Positions 34,441 through 44,000 of a stretch of DNA of 64,000 nt are shown piece after piece (the first letter of the stretch is position 1; every line of letters begins with the position of its first letter). The notes beneath the pieces are model-generated. The model did no database searches. It worked only from the letters and a program-made list of their open reading frames with translations, and was not told where the DNA came from. Origin of the DNA: Claveliimonas intestinigallinarum (lineage in GTDB: Bacteria > Bacillota > Clostridia > Lachnospirales > Lachnospiraceae). The DNA lies in contig DXED01000030.1 of the NCBI GenBank assembly GCA_019115145.1, forward strand, positions 230,711 to 294,710, given 5' to 3'. A program made the translations under genes and the position numbers.

Positions 34441-34500
34441 AATAAATCCTCCTTTGCGACACATAAAAAAGTGTGTTAAATATTTATCAATTTAATTCTG

Positions 34501-34528
34501 ATTATAGCACCCCGGGGTGCAAAAGCAA
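34501..34528 (-). promoter_or_regulatory. gldA promoter with a palindromic operator in its spacer
   Basis: On the minus strand TTGCTT (34528-34523), a 16-base spacer and TATAAT (34506-34501). The perfect 14-bp palindrome GCACCCCGGGGTGC (34507-34520) fills the spacer and abuts the -10. Confidence 0.6.
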
Positions 34529-34613
34529 GAGTAAAAAGACTGAAAAAAACATCAGATTTTCAGAAAGGTTTGTGCAAGATTGAAAACCGGAAGGGAGATA
34601 AGGAACAGAAGGG

Positions 34614-35495
34614 TCAAGTCTGCCGGGCGCTTCCCCTGTCCGCCCCGGGCACTTGGTGGAGGGCCCGGAACTGGCGGGGGGTCAGGGTGGTGTACTTTTT
34701 AAACTGCTTGGAGAAGGAGAAGCTGTCCGGGTAGCCGGTCCGGGCGGCGATCTCCTGGATGGACAGGCTGTCCTGCAGGAGCAGCTCCTTGGCGCTGTTC
34801 AGCCGCTTCTGGATGAGGTAGGTGTGGGGCGGCATGTGGAATTCCTGGCGGAAGAGCTTGCGGAAATTCTCGTAGCCAAGGCCCAGGTATTCCGCTGTGC
34901 CCCGGCAGCTGTCGTCCGGGATCTGGCCGCTTCCGAGAAGATCCCTGGCCTCGTACAGGAGGGTGCGCACGGAGGGCCGCAGGCTCTGCCTCCTGTGCAT
35001 GTCATAGATGCCGAAGACGAGCTGCTGCGCCTCCAGGAGAAGGTAGGGGAGCTGTTCCTGTGTGGAGTGCTCCAGGTGGTCGTAGAGCAGAAGGCACCGG
35101 TCCAGAAGAGACTGGGAGAGACCAGGGAAGAGCACCGGCTGATCCAGGAGGAGGCCCATGTGCCGCAGGGACCGGTAGGTCTCATATCCAAAGCAGACAA
35201 AAAACTCCAGCCATTTCCCGTCCTCCTTTGTGATGGTGGAATGTTTGATATAGGGAAGACGCTGAACGAAGCATCCGGGATAGATCCGGGTGCTTTTTCC
35301 GTCTTTGTCCAGATAGGTGCCCTCCCCGCTCAGGAGAAGGAGGGCGCCGTAATATTTGAAGACCAGATTTTCGTTCTGGGGCAGGTGGCGGGTGTGGTGG
35401 ATAAACCCGCAGCTCAGTATGGAGTTGTTGGGATCCAGTCCCAGGGTCCGGTGAACGGATCTGGTGACAAAAAGCTTTTCCGGGATCTGCAGCAT
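34614..35495 (-). CDS. AraC-family transcriptional regulator
   Basis: A 293-residue regulator with an N-terminal cupin-like sensing domain (about 20-160) and a C-terminal pair of helix-turn-helix motifs (about 180-285: STAEYLGLGYENFRKLFRQEFHMPPH and SIQEIAARTGYPDSFSFSKQFKKY). It is divergent from the corrinoid methyltransferase operon starting at 35633. It is therefore the likely regulator of that operon, perhaps sensing its methylated substrate. AGGAGGA precedes the ATG at a usual distance. Confidence 0.9.
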   Translation of the reverse strand: MLQIPEKLFVTRSVHRTLGLDPNNSILSCGFIHHTRHLPQNENLVFKYYGALLLLSGEGTYLDKDGKSTRIYPGCFVQRLPYIKHSTITKEDGKWLEFFVCFGYETYRSLRHMGLLLDQPVLFPGLSQSLLDRCLLLYDHLEHSTQEQLPYLLLEAQQLVFGIYDMHRRQSLRPSVRTLLYEARDLLGSGQIPDDSCRGTAEYLGLGYENFRKLFRQEFHMPPHTYLIQKRLNSAKELLLQDSLSIQEIAARTGYPDSFSFSKQFKKYTTLTPRQFRALHQVPGADRGSARQT

Positions 35496-35632
35496 GGGAA
35501 AGTCCTCCTCTCATCTGGCGAATATCATTTACCAGATATGACATTTTTTCTACCATAACAGACATGTAAATCATACCATCCGGCGGATAAAATGTAAATA
35601 ACGACAAAAAAGAAAAGGAGCGGCAGACAGAG

Positions 35633-36640
35633 ATGGATTTTGACATGGGAAAATGGATGCGGGACATGGTGAGCCCCGGAGAGAAAAGGCCTCTTCCGGT
35701 GCTCTCCTTTCCGGGGATCCAGATCACAGGAAACACAGTGGAGGAGACGGTGAGGAGCGGACGGCTCCAGGCCGAGTGCATGGAGGCCATTGTGGACAGA
35801 TTTAACATGGCAGCAGTGCTGGGGCTGATGGATCTGTCGGTGGAGGCGGAGGCCTTCGGCAGCCCGGTGCGCTACAGCAGCCAGGAGGTGCCCACGGTGA
35901 CGGCGGCCATCATCCAGGAGGAAGAGGAGGCGGATGCCCTGCAGGTGCCCCCGGTGGGAGCTGGAAGAACAGGGGAGTGCCTGGCCGGGATCCGGCAGGT
36001 GGCCGGACAGGTGAAGGATCGGCCTGTCCTGGCGGGGATGATCGGACCCTACTCCCTGGCGGGGCGGCTTCTGGATATGACGGAGATCATGATCCTGTGC
36101 TACGAGGAGCCCGAGATAGTGGAGACCGTGCTGGAGAAGGTGACAGGCTTTCTCTGCGACTACGCCAGGGCCTTTAAGGAGGCGGGAGCCGACGGCATCG
36201 TCATGGCCGAGCCGGCGGCGGGACTTCTCTCCCCGGGGCTTTTCCGGGAGTTCTCCGTTCCCTATGTGAAGCGGATCTGCCAGGCGGCCCGGGAGGCGGG
36301 TCTTGCCCTCATTTACCACAACTGCGGCATGGTGGAGCCGCTTCTTGGGGACATCGCGGATATACCCGCCGACGGGTACAGCTTCGGTAACGCGGTGGAC
36401 ATGGCAAGAGTGCTGAAGGAGATGCCGGGAGACCGGATCGTTATGGGCAACATCGACCCGGTGGGCGTGCTCAGGAGCGGCACGCCGGAGACGGTGGAAA
36501 AAGCTGTGACAGAGCTTATGGAGAGGTGCGGCAGGTATCCCAATTTCCTGCTCTCCAGCGGCTGCGATATCCCCCCGGTGACGCCCCTTGCCAATCTGCA
36601 GGCGTTTTTTGACAGCGCGCAGGCGTTTTACGGGAAATAA
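35633..36640 (+). CDS. URO-D-family cobamide methyltransferase (MtaA/MtbA-like)
   Basis: A 335-residue member of the uroporphyrinogen decarboxylase/MtaA superfamily. The zinc ligands typical of MtaA-type methyltransferases are visible as HNC near residue 225 and C in SSGCDIPP near 308. Such enzymes move a methyl group from a corrinoid protein to a thiol acceptor, coenzyme M in methanogens. A clostridium would need another acceptor. It heads an operon with a corrinoid protein and a reductive activator, which argues against a haem role. GAGCGG precedes the ATG loosely. Confidence 0.85.
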   Translation: MDFDMGKWMRDMVSPGEKRPLPVLSFPGIQITGNTVEETVRSGRLQAECMEAIVDRFNMAAVLGLMDLSVEAEAFGSPVRYSSQEVPTVTAAIIQEEEEADALQVPPVGAGRTGECLAGIRQVAGQVKDRPVLAGMIGPYSLAGRLLDMTEIMILCYEEPEIVETVLEKVTGFLCDYARAFKEAGADGIVMAEPAAGLLSPGLFREFSVPYVKRICQAAREAGLALIYHNCGMVEPLLGDIADIPADGYSFGNAVDMARVLKEMPGDRIVMGNIDPVGVLRSGTPETVEKAVTELMERCGRYPNFLLSSGCDIPPVTPLANLQAFFDSAQAFYGK

Positions 36641-36655
36641 AGGAGGAGAAGGAAA

Positions 36656-37303
36656 ATGGAACTTTTACAGGAAATGTCGGAGCTTTTGCAGAAGGGGAAG
36701 GCAAAGAAGGTGAAGGCCCTGGTACAGCAGGCCCTGGACGAGGGCATAAATCCCAAGGAGATCTTAAACGAGGGCCTTCTGTCGGGCATGATGGTCATTG
36801 GCGGAAAATTCAAGAACAACGAGGTGTTCGTGCCGGAGGTGCTGGTGGCAGCCCGGGCCATGAACGCCGGGCTCTCCATCCTGGAACCCAGGCTTGTGGA
36901 GGTGGGCAACGAGCCCGTGGGCCGGGCTGTCATCGGGACAGTCCAGGGGGATCTCCACGATATCGGCAAAAATCTGGTCTGTATGATGTTCAAGGGGGCT
37001 GGCTTTGAGATCTGCGACCTGGGCGTGGACGTGAGCTCAGACGCCTTCATCGACAAGGCGGAGGAGATGCACGCAGATGTCATCGGCATGTCCGCTCTTC
37101 TGAGCACCACCATGTGCCAGATGCAGTCCTGCATTGACAGGCTGAAGGAGAGAGGCCTGCGGGACAAATACATTGTCATGATCGGCGGCGCCCCGGTGAC
37201 AGACGAGTTTGCCAGCCAGATCGGGGCGGACTACTACACGCCGGACGCCGCCTCCGCGGCGGAGACGGCCCGGTCCGCTGTCATGGAAAAGAAGAGCGCG
37301 TAA
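36656..37303 (+). CDS. Corrinoid (B12-binding) methyltransferase protein
   Basis: A 215-residue corrinoid protein of the MtaC/MtmC/MttC type. A helical cap domain (about 1-90) is followed by a B12-binding Rossmann domain with GDLHDIGKNLV; H101 would be the lower cobalt ligand. GMSALLSTTM and the IGGAPVTDEFA segment complete the site. It shuttles methyl groups between a substrate methyltransferase and an acceptor methyltransferase. It is 15 bases after the MtaA-like gene and shares one base with the activator gene. Confidence 0.95.
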   Translation: MELLQEMSELLQKGKAKKVKALVQQALDEGINPKEILNEGLLSGMMVIGGKFKNNEVFVPEVLVAARAMNAGLSILEPRLVEVGNEPVGRAVIGTVQGDLHDIGKNLVCMMFKGAGFEICDLGVDVSSDAFIDKAEEMHADVIGMSALLSTTMCQMQSCIDRLKERGLRDKYIVMIGGAPVTDEFASQIGADYYTPDAASAAETARSAVMEKKSA

Positions 37304-39474
37304 TGCGGTACACAGATTTTCACATCCACATCTCAAAGGAGGAGGTCTGCCGCCTGCTGGACGGGGAAAAGAGCGGCCTTCAAAAGATGCTGGAGGAAGA
37401 GCTGGAGGAAATGCTGCCGGAGGCCCGAAGAAGGCTGGAGCCGGCGGCTTTTCTGGGATTTGGAGACGAGGAGGAAGCCCTCTATGTCATCACTACCGTG
37501 GGGGCGGACTTAAGCGACTGGTCCGGGCAGCTTTTCAAGGAGGGAGACTGCGTCCGGGCCATGCTGGCAGATGCCCTGGCGGATGTCTGCCTCTTCCAGA
37601 TGGACCGGCAGCTCCGGGAGGAGGTGCTTCGCCTCTGCAGGCAGCGTGGGAAGGGCATTGCCAGGCGGCTGGAGGCGCCCCAGGACGCCCCCATGGAGCT
37701 CCAGAGAAAGGCCTTTTATGTCACTGGAGCCGGCCAGTACGGCATGGAGATCACAGAGGGGCTTATGTACCGCCCGGTAAAAAGCGCCTGCCAGGTGTTC
37801 CTGCTAAGCGATGAGAGGGATCAGTTTTTCTGGGAGCACGATTGCAGCGGCTGTTCCAACACCTCCTGCCGGATGCGCCGGGGGCGTCCTGTTGTTCTCA
37901 CAGTGGAGGCCCGGGAAAAGGGCGGGCAGGAGAGCAGGCAGGTGAAAGGCCATGTGGAGAGGGGAAAGAGCATCCTGGAGACTCTGGGAGAGTGGGGCAT
38001 CCCTCTGGCCTTCCCCTGCGGCGGCAGAGGGACCTGCGGAAAGTGCCGGATCCGGATCCTGGAGGGGCAGATGCCAGTGACAGAGGCGGACAGGCGGTTC
38101 TTCTCGGAGGAGGAGCTGGAGGCGGGGCTGCGCCTTGCCTGCCGCGCCATCCCGGAGGGAGACTGCCGGATCTGCCTGGAGGGGCCCGGCGAGGATGGAT
38201 TTTATATACCGGAGAGCCGGATGAGCCGGGATCATGGACGTCGGGGAGCAGAAAGCCCGGAGGAGGAAAACAGGGCAGCCGGAAAGGCGGTGGCGGTGGA
38301 CATCGGGACCACCACCCTGGCTATGGAGCTGGTGGATCCTGCGACAGGGCGGATTGAGGGCAGCTACACGGCCCTCAATCCCCAGCGCCGGTACGGGGCC
38401 GATGTGATCGCCCGGATCCAGGCGGCGGGGGAGGGGAAGGGATCTCAGATGCAGGCCTGTATCCGGGAGGCCCTTCGGGAAGGCCTTGACGCTCTGACAG
38501 AAAAGGGAGAGGCTCGTATCAGCCAGATGGTCATTGGGGCCAACACTACCATGGTCCACCTGCTCATGGGATACCCCTGCAGCTCCCTGGGAGTCTGGCC
38601 CTTTGAGCCCTATGACATTTCTTCCGTGGATGGAGACAGCCGGGAGGTGCTGGGCGATGAGACAGGAGAGTTCGCGGTGCACATTTTCCCGGGAGTCTCC
38701 GCCTACATCGGGGGCGATATCACAGCCGGACTCTACGCCCTGGGCTTCCACGAGACGGAGAGGATCCGGGTTCTGGTGGATCTGGGTACCAACGGGGAGA
38801 TGGCGGTGGGAAACAGGGACCGGATACTGGCCGCCTCCGCTGCGGCGGGCCCTGCCTTTGAGGGGGGAAACATTACCTGCGGCACAGGCAGCATACCGGG
38901 GGCCATCTGCGGCGTCAGGTGGAACGGACGGCAGATGGAGCTTCGGACCATCGGCGGGGAGAGTCCTGCCGGTATCTGCGGCACCGGGATCATCGAGGCT
39001 GCGTACGAGATGAGGCGGGCCGGCGTCCTGGACGAGACAGGACGGCTGGAGGAGCCCTGGGACGAGGAAGGGTTTCCGCTGGACGAGGCGGGCAGGATCC
39101 GGATCTTTCAGGAGGACATCCGGGAGCTTCAGCTGGCCAAGGCGGCGGTGCGGGCCGGCCTTGAGACCCTGCTCATAGCGTACGGCATCCGGGCGGAGGA
39201 TGTGGACGCCTTCTGCATCGCCGGAGGCTTTGGATGCCAGCTTGACATGGAGAAGGCGGCGGGCATTGGCCTTCTGCCGGAGGAGGCTGTGGGAAAAGCC
39301 GATCCGGCGGGAAATACATCCCTCGCGGGGGCGCTGCGCTGGCTGAGAGAGGAGAAGGGCGGGGAGACCGCGGACCGGCTCGCAGGGTATGTCCGGGAGG
39401 TTCCCCTCTCCGCGAACAAGGATTTTCAGAGATTTTATATGGAATACATGTACTTTGGGGAAGATGAAGAATAA
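37303..39474 (+). CDS. Corrinoid reductive activator with fused N-terminal MetH-activation-like domain
   Basis: A 723-residue protein with three parts. The N-terminal 200 residues resemble the vitamin B12-dependent methionine synthase activation region and end in a cysteine set CSGCSNTSC (about 180-188). A 2Fe-2S ferredoxin domain follows with CGGRGTCGKC (about 240-249) and a later Cys. The C-terminal DUF4445/ASKHA ATPase begins VAVDIGTTTLAME (about 328). RACo-type proteins use ATP to re-reduce inactive Co(II) corrinoid. The N-terminal fusion may hold the corrinoid protein. Confidence 0.88.
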   Translation: MRYTDFHIHISKEEVCRLLDGEKSGLQKMLEEELEEMLPEARRRLEPAAFLGFGDEEEALYVITTVGADLSDWSGQLFKEGDCVRAMLADALADVCLFQMDRQLREEVLRLCRQRGKGIARRLEAPQDAPMELQRKAFYVTGAGQYGMEITEGLMYRPVKSACQVFLLSDERDQFFWEHDCSGCSNTSCRMRRGRPVVLTVEAREKGGQESRQVKGHVERGKSILETLGEWGIPLAFPCGGRGTCGKCRIRILEGQMPVTEADRRFFSEEELEAGLRLACRAIPEGDCRICLEGPGEDGFYIPESRMSRDHGRRGAESPEEENRAAGKAVAVDIGTTTLAMELVDPATGRIEGSYTALNPQRRYGADVIARIQAAGEGKGSQMQACIREALREGLDALTEKGEARISQMVIGANTTMVHLLMGYPCSSLGVWPFEPYDISSVDGDSREVLGDETGEFAVHIFPGVSAYIGGDITAGLYALGFHETERIRVLVDLGTNGEMAVGNRDRILAASAAAGPAFEGGNITCGTGSIPGAICGVRWNGRQMELRTIGGESPAGICGTGIIEAAYEMRRAGVLDETGRLEEPWDEEGFPLDEAGRIRIFQEDIRELQLAKAAVRAGLETLLIAYGIRAEDVDAFCIAGGFGCQLDMEKAAGIGLLPEEAVGKADPAGNTSLAGALRWLREEKGGETADRLAGYVREVPLSANKDFQRFYMEYMYFGEDEE

Positions 39475-39499
39475 AAGAGAAGAAGGAAAGGTGAGGAAA

Positions 39500-40567
39500 A
39501 TGACGCCCAGAGAAAATCTGCTTCATTTGCTGAGAAGAGAAGGCTATGAGACGGTGCCGGTGGAGTTCATGCTCTGCCCCAGCCTGGAGAAGAGCTTCCA
39601 GGAGGAGATCGGCGGGCCGGGCTCTGACTACATGGACTATTTTGAGATGCCCTGGCGGCGCGTGGGGGACCTGATCCCGGAGGATACGGATGTGACCCGG
39701 TTCTACCCCTACTACGATGAGGTCAAGGACAATATGGAGATTGACGAGTGGGGGGTAGGCCACGAGTCCAGCCCCACCTCCATGCACATGACAAAGATGC
39801 TCCACCCGCTGGAGGACGCGGAGGATGTGGAGGAGATCGAGAGCTATCCCATCCCCGTCTACACGGAGGAGAAAAATGCCTGGGTAAAGGACCGGGTCAA
39901 AGGCCTGCACGAGAGAGGGCTTGCCTCAGTGGGCAACATGCAGTGTACCATCTGGGAGACCTCCTGGTACATCCGGGGCATGGAAAATCTCATGATGGAT
40001 ATGCTCAGCGATGAGGAGATGGCGGAGGCGGTCTTTGACATGGTGGAGAAAATGTCCACAGATCGCGCCCTGATCTACGCCAAGGCAGGGGTGGACATCC
40101 TCTACCTGGGAGATGACATCGGCATGCAGCACAGCATTATGATGAGCGAGGAGATGTACACGCAGTGGATCTGCCCCCGGCTTAAGCGGCTCATCTCAAA
40201 GGTGAAGGCGGTGCGGCCGGACATCATCGTCATCTACCACTCCTGCGGCTACATTGAGCCATTTATCCAGGATCTCATTGACGCGGGCATCGATGTGCTC
40301 AATCCCATCCAGGCGGAGTGCATGGAGTTTAAGTACATTTACGAGAAGTACGGGGATCAGATCTCCTTCCACGGCACCATCGGCACCCAGACGGTCATGC
40401 CCTTTGGGACGCCGGAGGAGGTGAAGGAAAATGTGTGGGGCAACCTGGACATCGCCGGGCCCAAGGGCGGACTGATGGTGGCTCCCACCCATCTGCTGGA
40501 GCCGGAGGTGCCCTGGGCCAACATCCTGGCCTACGTGGAGGCCTGCCGGGAGTACCGGAAAAAATAG
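39500..40567 (+). CDS. Second URO-D-family methyltransferase-like protein
   Basis: A 355-residue URO-D superfamily protein distinct from the one at 35633. It retains HSCG near residue 247, but the C-terminal zinc-ligand motif reads THLLEP instead of GCDIPP. It may be the substrate-specific methyltransferase that loads the corrinoid protein, while the 35633 gene unloads it; roles could be reversed. ATG 39500 is selected by AGGTGAGG; the upstream in-frame extension overlaps the activator gene. It ends the corrinoid cluster. Confidence 0.82.
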   Translation: MTPRENLLHLLRREGYETVPVEFMLCPSLEKSFQEEIGGPGSDYMDYFEMPWRRVGDLIPEDTDVTRFYPYYDEVKDNMEIDEWGVGHESSPTSMHMTKMLHPLEDAEDVEEIESYPIPVYTEEKNAWVKDRVKGLHERGLASVGNMQCTIWETSWYIRGMENLMMDMLSDEEMAEAVFDMVEKMSTDRALIYAKAGVDILYLGDDIGMQHSIMMSEEMYTQWICPRLKRLISKVKAVRPDIIVIYHSCGYIEPFIQDLIDAGIDVLNPIQAECMEFKYIYEKYGDQISFHGTIGTQTVMPFGTPEEVKENVWGNLDIAGPKGGLMVAPTHLLEPEVPWANILAYVEACREYRKK

Positions 40568-40624
40568 AAGGGAAAACAAAAAGGACAAGGACCCGTCAGG
40601 GCCCCTGGACAGTCTTAAGGCTGC

Positions 40625-40810
40625 TGCTTTGCAAGGACAGCAGCCCCGGACAATGTAGCTAATCAGGTCCACTGCCACTATCTGATGGGGCTTGCCTGCC
40701 TCGGCTACGGGAGAAAGGAGGAGGCCCGCCGGGCCTTCCGGAGGGCCCTGGAGCTGGACAACAGCCACCAGAACTGCCGCATCTACCTGGAGATGGCGGA
40801 GAGAGAGTGA
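40625..40810 (+). pseudogene. Remnant of a TPR-repeat protein C-terminus
   Basis: The frame ending at TGA 40808-40810 encodes an intact TPR-like helix pair (HCHYLMGLACLGYGRKEEAR then FRRALELDNSHQNC) but has no start codon or ribosome site, and stops upstream at 40616. It resembles the tail of a large TPR protein such as those of DUF5107 type. It looks like what was left after deletion of the rest of the gene. Confidence 0.55.
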
Positions 40811-40818
40811 AGAAACCG

Positions 40819-40847
40819 TTGACATCTTCCCTGCTTTGTGATATAAA
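40819..40847 (+). promoter_or_regulatory. Strong promoter ahead of the giant activase
   Basis: TTGACA (40819-40824), 17 bases, TATAAA (40842-40847). The 5' leader is then about 180 bases long. Confidence 0.8.
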
Positions 40848-40930
40848 CTCTTTCATAAAGAGTTAGTCAAAGCTTTATGAGTGGTTTTTCAAAACCACAT
40901 TGGAAAAAACATATCTGGATGAGATATTCC

Positions 40931-40972
40931 GGCGGCTGCGCAGCGTACCTATTATGTACGCGGCAGCCGCCC
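40931..40972 (+). repeat. Long hairpin in the activase 5' leader
   Basis: GGCGGCTGC and GCGTAC on the left pair with GTACGC and GCAGCCGCC on the right, with a small internal loop and a 7-base apical loop. Two smaller perfect stems precede it: AACTCTTT/AAAGAGTT near 40847 and GTGGTTTT/AAAACCAC near 40881. Confidence 0.6.
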
Positions 40973-41035
40973 TAAAAATGTCCAAAATCACAAAGATGAC
41001 AATAAGAAAGACAAAAGAGAAAGCGGGGAATATGT

Positions 41036-44000
41036 ATGGAGCAGGAGCAGACAGAAATCCGGCCCGGGCAGACGCTTCTGGCCGGGATTGACGTGGGGTC
41101 TACCACTACAAAGATCGCGGCTGTGAACCCGGAGGACGGGCAGGTAATCTACTCGGATTACAGGAGACATCACGCCAATCAGGTACAGAGTATCATACAC
41201 GCACTGGAGAGCTTCCGGGAGAAATTCCGGGGCGTAAAGATCCGCCTGGCCCTGACAGGGTCCGGGGCCAAGCCCATCGCGGAGAAGCTGAAGGTGCCTT
41301 TTATACAGGAGGTGGCGGCCAACGCGCTGGCGCTTCGAAAGAAATACCCCTCTGTCCGCACAGCCATTGAGCTGGGAGGGCAGGATGCCAAAATTATCTT
41401 CTTTAAAAAGGACGAGAAGACCGGCGACCTGAACGTGGCGGACATGAGGATGAACGGAAGCTGTGCGGGGGGTACCGGCGCCTTTATCGATGAGGTTGCT
41501 TCTATATTAAAAGTGCCGGTGGAGAAGCTGAACGATCTCGCGGAGCAGGGGGGATTTACATACGACATTTCCGGGCGGTGCGGGGTCTACGCCAAGACAG
41601 ACATCCAGCCCCTTCTGAACCAGGGAGTGGCGAAGTCTGACCTGGCCCTCTCCTCCTTCCACGCCATCGCCAAGCAGACCATCGGCGGACTGGCCCAGGG
41701 GCTGGAGATCAAAAAGCCGGTGGCCTTTGAGGGCGGCCCGCTGACATTCAACCCGGCCCTCATACAGGTCTTTGCCAAAAGACTGAAGCTGCCCCAGGAG
41801 GATGTGATCATCCCCGAGCGGCCGGAGCTGATGGTGGCCTACGGGGCGGCTATCTCCCTGGAGACCATGTTTGAGAACAGGAAAAAGATTTCCGACCCGG
41901 AGGAGCTGCTGGCTGTGCTGAAGAGCCCCTCCTTTAAGGAAAAGACAGGTGAGGAGCAGGAGGCAAAGCCCTTCTTTGCCTCTGAGGAGGAGAGGAAGGC
42001 CTTTGAGAAGCGGCACGCCAAGGCCTCCCGCCAGTGGAAGCATCCCCGGCCGGGACAGAAGGTGAACGTGTACCTGGGTATCGACTCCGGCAGCACCACC
42101 ACCAAGTTTGTGCTGATGGATGAAAATGAGGAGATCCTGGACTCCTTCTACGCCCCCAACGAGGGGGAGCCGCTGCTGGTGGCCAAGAAGGCTATGATCG
42201 AGATGCGGGACCGCTACAGGAAGGACAATATTGAACTCAACATACTGGCAGTGGGCACCACCGGCTACGGGGAGCAGCTCTTTGCCAAGGCCTTCCAGGC
42301 GGAGTATCACACGGTGGAGACTGTGGCCCACGCCCGGGCGGCGGAAAAATATGTCAAGGACGCCACCTTCATCCTGGACATCGGCGGACAGGACATGAAG
42401 GCCATCTGGCTGGACGACGGCATCATCACCAACATCCTGGTGAACGAGGCCTGCTCTTCGGGCTGCGGCTCCTTCCTGGAAAATTTTGCCGCCTCCCTGC
42501 ATATCCCGGCAAAGCAGATCGCGGAGGCCGCCTTTGCCTCCAGGCATCCGGCAAAGCTGGGAAGCCGCTGCACGGTCTTTATGAACAGCAGCATTATCAC
42601 GGAGCAGAGAAACGGCCGCCTGCCGGAGGACATTATGGCGGGACTGTGCCGTTCCATCATAGAGAATGTATTTACCAAGGTGATCCGCATTTCCAATCTG
42701 GACTCTCTGGGAGATAAGATCGTGGTCCAGGGAGGCACCTTTGAGAACGATGCGGTGGTGCGGGCCATGGAGGAGTACACCGGTCGCCAGGTAGTGCGGG
42801 CCCCCTATCCGGGGCTGATGGGCGCTGTGGGCGTAGCCCTCATCGCAAAGGAGCGGCATGAGAGGGAGCCCGAAAAGCATACCTTCATCGCTCTGGACAG
42901 CCTGGACGACTTTTCCTACACCCAGGAGTCCAACTCACCCTGTCCTTTTTGCACCAACCACTGCCGCAGGACCATTGTCACCTTCTCAAACGGCAATTCC
43001 TGGGTGACCAACAACCGGTGCGAGCGGGGCGAGGTGCTTGGAAAGCCGGGGGATGCCCAGGCCAGAAAGCAGCTCAAGGAGAAAACCCAGAGGGTGAACC
43101 GGGTGCCCAACATGTACCGAAGGAGGGAGGAGCTTCTCTTCAAGGACTACCCCTACCCGGAGCCGGCGGTGAAGAGAGGTATCACCATCGGACTTCCGAG
43201 AGTGCTGTCCAACTGGGAGTTCATGCCCTTCTGGAGCACCTTCTTTAAAGCCCTGGGCTTCCAGGTGCAGCTCTCCGACATGAGCACCCGGAAAATGTAC
43301 GAGTCCGGTCTCTCAGCCGTCACCTCGGACACAGTGTGCTTCCCTGCAAAGCTGGTACACGGGCATATCCGGAACCTGGCGGCGAAGAAGGTGGATCGGA
43401 TCTTCATGCCCGCCATCACCACCATTCCCACCGAGAACCGGGAGAAGACGAGCGAGTCCATGTGCGCTGTGGTGAAGGGCTACCCCATTGTGGTGAAGAA
43501 TTCCGACAACCCGGAAAAGCAGTTCGGCATCCCCTTTGACGAGCCTTTGTTCCACTGGCCCTCAAGGGAGGACAGGGACCGGCAGCTCACCATCTATATG
43601 AAGGATCACTACCAGATACCGGAGGAGGAGACGAGGAAGGCCATGGAGGCCGCAGACCAGGCCCAGGAGAGCTTCCGGGCTGAGCTGAAAAGGCAGGGGG
43701 CTGCCATTATCGAGAAGGTGAAGGAGAAAGGGAAATTTGCCGTTGTCCTGGCCTCAAGGCCCTACCAGAACGACGCTCTTGTGAACCATGACCTGCCGGA
43801 AATGTTCGTCACCATGGGGATCCCTGTGCTGACGGCGGACTCCGTTCCCGGAATCGAAGACGTGGACCTCTCAAAGAGCCGGATCGACATTGTCAACAAT
43901 TTCCACGCCAGGATGCTCTCCTCCGCTATCCTGACAGCCCGGAGCGACTGCCTGGAGTACGTGCAGGTGGTGAGCTTCGGCTGCGGCCATGACGCCTACC

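Noticed and set aside
40900..41091. 63-residue frame over the activase leader
   Set aside because: It is built from the palindrome and overlaps the activase start; there is no ribosome site before its TTG start.
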